Shown here: positions 55,962 through 64,000 of the stretch, piece by piece
Position numbering within the stretch: position 1 is the first letter of the stretch
How the letters are laid out: the number at the start of each line of letters is the position of its first letter
DNA from: Aphrophora alni
Taxonomy: Eukaryota > Arthropoda > Insecta > Hemiptera > Aphrophoridae
DNA: 64,000 nucleotides
Reading direction: 5' to 3'
Assembly (NCBI GenBank): GCA_963513935.1
Contig: OY740773.1
Span: forward strand, 101,727,291-101,791,290
Made by a program: the position numbers and the translations under genes
Notes under the pieces: generated by a model
What the model saw: only the letters and a program-made list of their open reading frames with translations
Databases searched by the model: none
Told to the model about the DNA's origin: nothing

Positions 55962-58089
55962 TTAACACGTTCAGTGCAGCCTGTATGAAATCGTACCAGG
56001 CGTGTCCCACGCCCCAAGCGGCCGGTTTGAAATCATACCGCTGTGTATTGCTATGGTTAAGGCTTTAGTGTGAGCTCCGCTCTTGGTGAAATTGGACGTG
56101 TTATTGTTTGTTTGTTGAACCTTTTTACGGGGTCAGTTTCAACTTACCGTTATTTTCAATACTTGAGTGTGTTATTACTTATTGCTTTATTGGAACATTT
56201 TTTGCGTGTGTTTATTTGATTATGTTATGGGTGTGTTTTGATTTTATTTAGTTGTTTCCATATATTTTCAATTAGCTATGGCCACTGCACAGGTGAGTGA
56301 CGATGACTTTGATGGGTCAGAAATCTATAGCTCTGATGATTTGGGTGAGAATAGTGAAGAAAGCGAATATGAAGACACAGATCTAAATCCTATCTGTTGA
56401 CTGGTTTTTTCTTTTATTGGATGATATTTTCCTAAAAAGTATGTGCGATTTTACTAATGCATATGCATTGGAGCTGTTTTGTGGTCCTTCAACTCAACCA
56501 GGTTCTAGAATTACTACGTTTCAAGACCTTAGTGTGCTAGAACTTAAAATGTTTTTGGGCCTACTGTTACATATGGACTCTACAAAACTAAATAGATAAC
56601 AGGACTACTGGAAAACAGACAGACTCTATAACATACCCATATTTAGGCAGTATATGAGCCGTGATCGATTTTTACTCATCATGAGATGCCTTCACTTCTC
56701 AAAAACTAATACTCCTACAACTGATCCAAATGACCGCCTCCAAAAAATATTGTTCTTAGTTGATACTTCAACTCTAAGATGACCTGCATATACTCCCCTG
56801 CAAAGGAGCTTTCTCTCGACGAAGCTATGGTTTTATGGAGAGGCCTCCTTCAGTTTCGGCAGTATATCAAAGGTAAGCGGCATAAATATGGAATCAAGCT
56901 CTACACTTTGAGTAAACCTGAGGGCTTGTGTCTACGATTTGCAGTCTACGGTAGAAAGAACGATGTCCTTGGAGGGAAGAGCCATACGTCCAAAGTTTTT
57001 ATGCACTTGTTGAGTGGTCTCCTCTATAAAGGGCATTCCATTTACATGGATAATTTCTATAACAGCTTTGCCCTGATCAGTAAACTGTTGGCCCACAACA
57101 CATATGTCACTCTGCGATCTGACAGGAAAAACAACCAGCCTAAAGTGACCCTAACCTGGCGAAAGAGGAAACAAAGACCGAGTACTCCGAAGGCGTCATG
57201 GTAGGACGTTGGAGAGATAAGAGATATGTTTTGTATATATCTTCAGAATTTGAGAACGACATGGTGACCATCATAAATAAGCAAAACCAGGAAAAGGAAA
57301 AACCCCTTCCCATTGTTCAGTATAATGCTCACATGAAGGGAGTTGATCGTGGTGATCAGATACTGTCATATTATCCCTGTGAGCATAAGAGCATCAGGTG
57401 GTATACAAAGATATTTGTACATATGCTCCAAATGATGGTCATAAACTCATTGGCACTGTACAACATGCACAATCAAGAAAGAAAAAAAAACCATTATATG
57501 ATTTTTGTAATGAACTTATTGCTACCACTGAAACCCGATCTTCCTTTGAGGACACCGCCAAGGAACTTGCTACACAAACTCATAAAAAATGATGCTCGAA
57601 ATGCAAGTGGTGTCAGAGCTAGAAAAAGATGCAAAGTTTGTTCTGAAAAAGGAGAACAGAAGAGGACCATTTATGTCTGTTCTGCCTGCCCTGGGAACAC
57701 AGCATTTTGTCCAGTAGGATGCTTTGACAATTATCACAAGAAGTTGTAAAAAGGAATTAAATGGGTGGTTGGTAGGGCTGTAAATAGTGTAAATATTTTG
57801 TATAAACATATATTATCTATAAACTGTGTATTTTTAGTTCATGTGACATTTAATAAGACTTCAACCACATTTCTGGTTTGTGCAGTATAGCGCAGCAAGT
57901 GGGCGGTACGATATCGCACCGGAAATAGTGATGATATTTATATATGTGTTTCTAAGTCCAAAAAAGAAATTCTAAGGCCTTTACTATGGAATACAAACAT
58001 ATTTGGTAAGTTTTTGACAAAAAATATTTTTAGTTCCTGAGCATGTTATTTCAATTGATTATATTTAGGAATAGCAGTAAACGTGTTAG
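55962..58089 (+). mobile_element. piggyBac-type DNA transposon, 2.1 kb, defective
   Basis: The left border TTAA (55962-55965) is followed by CACGTTCAGTGC. The right border, read in reverse, is CACGTTTACTGC flanked by TTAG (58086-58089), a decayed TTAA; 10 of 12 terminal positions match. Subterminal inverted words occur on both sides: 'gaaatcgtaccagg' and 'ccggtttgaaatcatacc' on the left, 'ggcggtacgatatcgcaccg' on the right. The transposase relic fills the middle on the plus strand. Confidence 0.82.
56278..57749 (+). pseudogene. piggyBac transposase, broken by stops and frameshifts
   Basis: The start ATG gives an acidic 40-codon N-terminus ('SDDDFDGSEIYSSDD'), typical of the family, then a stop. 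Later pieces are 'FCGPSTQPGSRITTFQDLSV', 'YMSRDRFLLIMRCLHFS', 'KELSLDEAMVLWRG' (first Asp), 'YMDNFYNSFALI' (second Asp) and 'HMKGVDRGDQI' (third Asp). The C-terminus has a Cys-rich domain, 'RCKVCSEKG' and 'YVCSACPGN', ending 'CFDNYHKKL'. Stops lie at 56398 and 56597, and a frame change near 57155. Between about 57485 and 57590 the family-like sequence ('PLYDFCNELIATT') is in another frame, so two compensating indels flank it. The three Asp survive, but no complete protein can be made. Confidence 0.85.
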
Positions 58090-58149
58090 TTAAGTTTGAT
58101 GTGCGATGCCACACTTAGTGTGGAAAAATATAATTCAAGGTATTTTCAG

Positions 58150-58545
58150 AGAATAAAATAGGTCATCATCAGAATAGAGATAAAGCTGTCATCATCCCTT
58201 TATAAATAAAAAGGGGGGAAAAAAGAAGACAACAAAAATTGGTCATTGAAGCTTTGATAGTAAAGATGGAAGAGAGGGATTTAATCCATGACAACATAAA
58301 AAGGGTGTCATCATTAGCTTATAAAAGAAATGAAGAAAAGGATATAGAATATAAACCCATAGCATAGCCTTTGAAAACTATAATAGTGTTAGAGTTGGAA
58401 TAGAACAAGAGTTGGTCATGGAAAACCTAATAAGAATGATGAAAAAGAGGGATCTAACCCAAGACTATATGAAAAAGTGTAGATTGAGTATACTCACTAG
58501 AGTGAGTGCCTAAGGGAACTCTTGAATCAAGTAAAGTAAACTGAA
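58150..58545 (+). repeat. dispersed repeat family A, copy 6 (two partial units)
   Basis: Two overlapping partial units: 'gtcatcatccctttataaat', 'aaagatggaagagagggatt', then 'gtgtcatcattagcttataa', 'atagtgttagagttggaata', 'gagggatctaacccaagact' and 'agtgtagattgagtatactc'. The duplication of the head suggests an insertion of one copy in another or a tandem event. Confidence 0.6.
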
Positions 58546-61006
58546 AACTTCAATATTATAGAATTAAATTAAATGAATATATCCTTTGACCTTAACATAC
58601 AAAAATTTGTATCCAACGACGAGGTCATGGTGATATACTTTATTTAAATAATGAAATAAAATATTAAAAAAGTAATTGGTATCCAAATTGTATCCCATAG
58701 ACACTACATGTGACACTATATTAACAAAAATATCTGTAATAGTGTTTATAGTAATTATTATTATTTTATATAATTCATTGTGTATCAATAATATTTACTG
58801 TATTTTATTGCAAAAAACCTAATTTCTACAAACAAAATAAAAAATATGTGGATTGTAAGAACAACGTGTGTGATTCTCAATTAATTATGTAACTAAACCG
58901 ACTTTTAGTTCAGTCAGTGCAACCAACTCGTATCAAATTTTGTCTTAATGTCAGAAATTGGTGCAATTACAAAATAAACGTAGGAAAAAGTGAAGCTAAA
59001 AGAGGTGTAGAACTAAACATCTTCGCGTAACGACTATTAATATTGTCATGAAATTTTGTTATCTAAACACAACAACGTGATTGAGAAAGCAATGCCCGGC
59101 AGCTTGAGTTTCAATCACCAATCAGTTTGTTCAAAGTGGCAAGCACAGGAGGAAAAACGTAAGGTTGTGTGATACTATTTACTGGAAAGGTTAGTTTTAG
59201 TGTTTGGGTTTCTATTTAACTATTTTATTTTAAATTAAAAGGTTATTAATTCCAATTCCATTTTAATGTAAATAGAAATAGTTGAGGTTTGAGTGAAAAA
59301 CTACAGATTTTATGCTAATTGTTTCATTATTGACAGTTCAAATTTAATTTTATTGCCATCAAATTGGAATTTAAATTAAGAATTGTTAATTTGAATGAAT
59401 AGTATAATAATTAGATTATACGTATTTCATTTTTAAATTGTAGTGAAATAAAGGCTTACTACGTTTTAATAATATTCATATTAATTATATTATTATTCGG
59501 TTGAGGTTAGGTTATTTATAAGAAGTACAAGAAATAATATTTACATTCCTAAAATTTTACGATTTTAAACTAGCCTATATTTTAATTCTTTAGACCCACA
59601 TTAATTTCCGTTTTGGGAAAGCTTGTATTAAAGTGTGTTACCTTTTAGAGAGTCAAGATTGAAAAGGTGTAGTGTGGCAAATCCATTATTGGCTAGAATA
59701 GTGTGATCTAATTCTTTCAAATTAAGGTAGTCAAAGTAAGATTTCAAATTTATTACGATTTCATAATTTTTCGCCAGTAAATTCCACCGAGATGTACACT
59801 CCACATTTACTGTTTATTAATCAGCTTGTATAAAATATACAGTCATTTTTTTGTAATTATTTAGTCAGTCGATATATAGATTATTTAAAAAATTTGTCTA
59901 ATTCTTTTACTACATACCTTATTTTGAAATTGTAATATAATATTTTAACATAGAAAAGTATCTTTTTTTAAAATAATATTTTCAATTAATTTGTGTGTCT
60001 GGTGTTCAATCCATAACATTAACATCCCTATTAGGCCTAAATGACAATGTCACAAACAACATTCTATGGAAAAATATGTTTGATTAAAAACGAATCGTAA
60101 GACATGTATTCTAACTTTTCAAATTTAAATTCTTTTTAATTCTTGTTGAAATTTCACGGTTAAATAATGACTTTCTTTAAAAATAAGCTTTTAAAATTAT
60201 CATTTTAGAACTTACGAATTCCCATTGCGATGTATACATAACCTACCCATACGTGAATTTGGTGCTTTTCAGTTTGTCATTTTTTAATGAAAAAGTGAAG
60301 TCAGCTTTAAAATATATTACAATTTCAAAATAAAGTATGTAATAAAAAAATTATACAAATTTTATAAAAAACTGTGGTAAATTTGTAGTGTTTCTGTCAT
60401 TGCAATTTACTAGCAAAACTTATGCAATTCATATTCTACCTACCTACTTTTGCAACAATTAGATCATCCTTTATTATGCATTTCACTTTTGGATTACTGA
60501 AATCCATTATTTCTGTCGAAACAAGCTATTTAAAAGGACGATATATCCTGCGCTTTTGAGGTTAGTTCCGCTGTTGATGTTACTACATATGATAAATTGT
60601 GAATCCATTGAATGTCTCATCCCTCGTTGTTTATGTTCATCAGCGTAAATAAGACTGTATAAAGAAGTGTCAAACTATCTAACCAGACCTAGTTAAAGAA
60701 CTACAGCTGTTCTGGCAAGGTCAATATATATTTACCTTACCAGACCAATAGTTCCTTTACTAGGTTCTTACATCATACAGTATAGTAATATTAACCTATG
60801 AAATGTATTGTAATGCACATGCGCCCTACGAGTAATTTCATTAAACATAATTTATGAAACCTAGACGCATAGCATGATTGCGTAGGCTTTCGTAATCAGA
60901 GCTGGAATTAACCTAACAACAGCTGGATTCCATTGTTTTCTATTTTTATTAATTTATTGATTTTAACGCTTATACATTATTTTACCAAGCTAGTATTATT
61001 GATTAA
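58546..61006. other. no gene recognised; possible promoter-like stretch
   Basis: AT-rich with no coding exon found. Around 59100-59185 the sequence is less AT-rich, contains 'caatcaccaatcag' (CCAAT-type) and ends with 'ggaaaggttagt', which could be a 5' UTR exon and donor of a gene running to the right. This is a weak suggestion. Another slightly GC-richer patch lies at 60650-60780. Confidence 0.25.
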
Positions 61007-61192
61007 ATAATTATTTCAAGTGAAAAATATACGACCTAGACCGGGAATCGAACCCAGGACCTTTGGCTTCACACGCCCTATGCTGGGAGGCGATCAAGGA
61101 TAGCTCAGTTGGTAGAGCGTTGGCGCGTAAAGCCAAAGGTCCTGGGTTCGATTCCCGGTCTAGGTCGTATATTTTTCACTTGAAATAATTAT
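61007..61192. repeat. 63-bp inverted repeat enclosing tRNA-like sequence
   Basis: 61007-61069 and 61130-61192 are reverse complements with no or almost no mismatch. Both arms contain the tRNA T-arm sequence (GGTTCGATTCC and complement) and AT-rich flanks ('tgaaaaatat' side). The 60-bp centre holds the D-arm half 'tagctcagttggtagagc'. The palindrome was probably made by duplication of the 3' half of a tRNA-like unit plus flank in inverse orientation. Confidence 0.85.
61096..61169 (+). pseudogene. tRNA-like sequence, probably a pseudogene
   Basis: A box TAGCTCAGTTGG (61101-61112) and B box GGTTCGATTCC (61145-61155) are intact and normally spaced. The D stem, an anticodon stem TTGGC/GCCAA with loop GCGTAAA (anticodon GTA by position, Tyr, but with C instead of T at position 33) and the T stem form. 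The acceptor arms (TCAAGGA and TCTAGGT) do not pair. It could be transcribed by polymerase III but is unlikely to be a working tRNA. A SINE head is the alternative. Confidence 0.6.
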
Positions 61193-62504
61193 GTTTTCTA
61201 TTTGTTATTTGACTGTGAAGAAATGCATTTTGGAACTTAAACCGTGTCTTCCGACAAAAAATATGATCTGATTGTTTGAATACAAGGCTAATTAGTTATC
61301 GATTTCAAAATTTTTAATAATATACAATAGGTGATAATGTGCAATTTACCAGCATTTATTACTTCTTAAGTTGACCCATTTAGTATGTCTGAACGATAAA
61401 ATTAATATTATAAAACACCCATATTTGTTTTCCCTAACAACTTTAAAAAGAATTTCAATAGAATTGGTGTTTGAGCTGTGTATGTTGTAATGTTATCTAA
61501 TAGGCCTAACATAGCTGTGTAATTGAAGACATTTTTTTTACCCTTGATTGAAAATGTATAAAGCTCATAATTTTTGAGATTTGAATTATATGTTAATTAT
61601 GTTTTTTTTTTTTAATTTTTAATGGTGGTAGATTAACACATCTTGTACATTTACTACAGGTATTAGGTTTTTGAGCAACTTAATCAAAAGTAATGCTAAA
61701 AAAATACTATGATTAATAGAAGCTTCATGGCATTATAATTATAATCAAAATATAATCAGAAGTTTCTTATAAATCCGATAAAGATAATATTACGACATTG
61801 TCCAATGCCTAACTTTTACTCTATACAGACATTTCTATATTTCTTATTGAAGATCTTTATTACTCATCACCAATGAGGTGGAATCTTCATGACTTATTTT
61901 TAAGTGTCAAGTTGTCTACTTTTTTAACATTGAGCCTACCAGAATGCGGTTTTTTTTCCTGTTTCTTCTAAAAGGGTTCCTTCTTTTTCTTTTTTCCTTC
62001 ATACCTTCTCAGTTCTCATTTGTGACAGTATATTTTTTATAAATTCTCAAAGGTCAACTGAAAACATCAATTTCAAAGCCTCTAATTTCCTTTTTGTTTT
62101 CATTGGCACTCCCAGATTTCTAATCTATATACTGTAACTAGTTATTTTAATAATGGGAATCATAAACCCTCTGCTGGTATTTATTTACTGTAGCTTGACT
62201 TCTATTTTTCTGATTTTTTTTTTGTTTGTTTATTCGTTTACTACATACCTTACTTCTTAAAAATAAATAATGTTTTCAATGCGGAAGTCACTTTTTCACA
62301 GAAAAATCACAATTAAAAAATATGAAATCCACGTATTTATAGGTTATATATAATGGCAAATGTTCATATTCACGTCTCATATGTTACTAAAGAAATTGTA
62401 ATGTTTATATCTGAGATCACAGATCATGTGAAACTAGCGGCTGCAAAATTATATCGCCCTACGTATTGAGATAAGCAAATGATTAACTTCAATAAACCTA
62501 CAAA
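61193..62504. other. no gene seen
   Basis: AT-rich sequence with long T runs; no coding relic, repeat border or conserved motif was recognised. Confidence 0.4.
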
Positions 62505-62550
62505 AGGTTTGGCCTGGTGGTTATATATATCTCCTATGGCCAAACCTCTC
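62505..62550. repeat. short hairpin, AGGTTTGGCC arms
   Basis: AGGTTTGGCC and GGCCAAACCT form a 10-bp perfect stem around a 20-odd-base loop with 'ttatatatat'. No T run follows and no gene lies beside it. The role is unknown. Confidence 0.6.
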
Positions 62551-62773
62551 GTGACATTTAAATAGCGACTTGGCGTAGTCATTATGAAATCTGATGTGTC
62601 AAACCATACGCTATTCTCATGTCTATCCCCTAGTACATTATGGTGAATTAAATATTATAACTCTTTGTCCTTTTTTATCTGGTTTTAAAATGATTGAATA
62701 ATGATGGATTGTTTATATTATTTATATAGTAAACTGGGACGTCTGCCATCATTTGTGTTTATAAAAACCAATA

Positions 62774-63660
62774 CACGTTTCGAGAGTATAAGAGCTGGAT
62801 TTTTTCATCAAGCATGCTGACTTTGGCTTCTGAAGCTTTGCCCACTAGCCGATTAAGTGGTCTATAGACCACCTTCATCACCCACAAGACTTCTGCCTTA
62901 TCATCCATCTGCAAGCCCTTGACTCCATTCAGTTCCAGATTTGCGACAAGCACGCCCCTCTCCATGTAACACTCTGAAAATTTAGCAAACTCTTAGTACT
63001 TCCCCATAATTTTGAGTTGCAGAATAAGTCCCTGGTCCTCAGTCAACTTGTAGCTGAGGTAATCTTGATGGACTACTGTTATCTTTTTCGTGGATAAGGC
63101 CATGCAGAAGGTTTTAGATTGTGTGGAGGTGAGGTGATTCCCCACTCATCTTACCTTCTACAGCCTCGTCCTCTAATTGTTGGGGAGGGGTAGAGATTCT
63201 TCCTTTCCTCTTTTGTCTCCCATCTTCATTAATTTAAACTAGTTTGAAGGTGCAACCCGTTTCTGAATGTGTAACATGTTGTCCGTCGGAGCTGATGCCA
63301 GGTCCAATCCTGTAGTTGAATATGTTCCACTTCTTGCAAGTTTAGCTTGAAGAACCTTCTTGTGCTCTGATCTATTGGAATGAGAAGAGACCCCCCCCCC
63401 CAAGAACTCAACTCTATTTAGATGCTAGTAGAAGTCTCAGGCCTAGAGGCTGCAGCTTCTTCAGCTGTATGTATGCAACCACTGAAGCCCTTGGCTAAGA
63501 TCTCAGAACGGACTTCAACTGGTGGTTCTCCATTCTCGCTAATTTTGGTTTTGATGTTTTCCATAAAATTTTCATGAGCAACTAGGGAAAGGTTGGTCAA
63601 CCTGGCAAACTCTCCTAGATCCAACGAATTCGGTCTTAACTAATAATCCAGTGCAGTGCC
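62774..63660 (-). pseudogene. unidentified coding relic, probably of a mobile element
   Basis: From about 63640 downward the minus strand is GC-richer than its surroundings and gives frames with coding-like composition. These include 'FARLTNLSLVAHENFMENI', 'SENGEPPVEVRSEILAKGFS', 'EEAAASRPETSTSI', 'SSWGGGSLLIPIDQSTRRFF', 'EVEHIQLQDWTW' and 'MDDKAEVLWVMKVVYRPLNR'. Stops and frame changes separate them and a C/G homopolymer lies at 63391-63400. The left border (62774-62812) carries the CTTGATGA...GAAACG motif seen at other repeat ends. I do not recognise the protein; an ORF1 or Gag-like protein of a retroelement is a guess. Confidence 0.45.
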
Positions 63661-64000
63661 ACCTTGAGCAGGGTACAGTTAAAGAACTGGATATGGATCC
63701 ATCTTATTAATGTGTCCTACCCCGTCAATCTTGAGCATGGATAAACTGTACCCTTGAGTTTGGAGAGTGTCGATACTGAACTGAGTCATCACTTCCCCAA
63801 ACTTTCAACTCTGTGTAATGTATAAGTGTATTATTTCAATGGGAAGGTTTTTTCTATGGAAACGCTTTATTTCACAAAATTTGTATAATATTTATTATTC
63901 ATTTTTTCTTATTATTTAGAATAAGACACATGTTTGCTCTGCTATGGTCTGCTTTTTACTTATTCTATATTCAATTCAACCCCAAATAGAATGTGAGGTT
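63661..64000. other. right end of the window, no gene seen
   Basis: Moderately AT-rich with no recognised exon. The first half may continue the relic to its left ('gtacccttgagtttggagag' is of similar composition). Confidence 0.3.

Noticed and set aside
57570..57809. 79-codon minus-strand frame
   Set aside because: Shadow of the piggyBac Cys-rich C-terminus.
61096..61169. Functional tRNA-Tyr (GTA)
   Set aside because: The acceptor stem does not pair, position 33 is C instead of T, and the unit is embedded in an inverted repeat.

Overview
The window looks like AT-rich nuclear DNA of an arthropod, most likely an insect. The reasons are GT-AG introns of up to about 10 kb, a split animal gene, several insect-type transposon remnants, and short CCTAA runs of the insect telomere type. 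A hemipteran would fit the repeat load, but that is only an inference. There are no bacterial features, no CRISPR array and no intact tRNA or rRNA gene.

The only clear host gene is on the + strand. Nine exons between 22429 and 50595 splice in frame into 379 residues of a MINDY-family deubiquitinase-like protein. It matches the MINDY-4B (FAM188B2) pseudoenzyme: the catalytic Cys position is Arg and the oxyanion Gln position is Ala, while the family's C-terminal half is kept (PIWVVC, HYGILF, LLTGRA, WNGS). The first exon or exons were not found. Stop codon and AATAAA signal lie at 50593-50595 and 50806-50811.

Almost everything else is mobile DNA. 1-22.4 kb holds a LINE RNase H tail (4.5 kb), a Helitron-type PIF1 helicase relic (6.9 kb), a palindrome with a 45-bp minisatellite (8.2-9.0 kb), an IS630/Tc1-type transposase relic (9.1-9.6 kb), a foldback element inside another repeat (16.3-17.2 kb), a 2.1-kb inverted repeat (17.9-20.0 kb) and a LINE tail on the minus strand (20.6-21.1 kb).

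The first visible intron (22.5-33.1 kb) holds a three-level nest. An 8429-bp LTR retrotransposon (23376-31804) has equal-length, apparently identical 1563-bp LTRs and a TAGT target duplication. It encodes one 599-codon coiled-coil protein on the minus strand and no visible polymerase. It split a minus-strand Penelope-like element carrying a GIY-YIG domain, which itself sits in a dispersed repeat called family A here.

Later introns and the 3' flank carry a TTAA-type MITE, IS630-like and hAT-like relics, foldback elements, a palindromic MITE, a mariner relic that has lost a catalytic Asp, and a broken piggyBac copy (55962-58089) with TIRs. At 61.0-61.2 kb a tRNA-like sequence sits in a 63-bp inverted repeat. 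A minus-strand coding relic of unknown kind lies at 62.7-63.7 kb.

Two dispersed families (A and B) recur across the window. A third recurring pattern is a small RNA-like motif: CTGANGA or CTTGAYAA, then a short hairpin, then GAAAC, often followed by GTC. It occurs at about thirteen loci and resembles the hammerhead-ribozyme cores known from Penelope-like elements.
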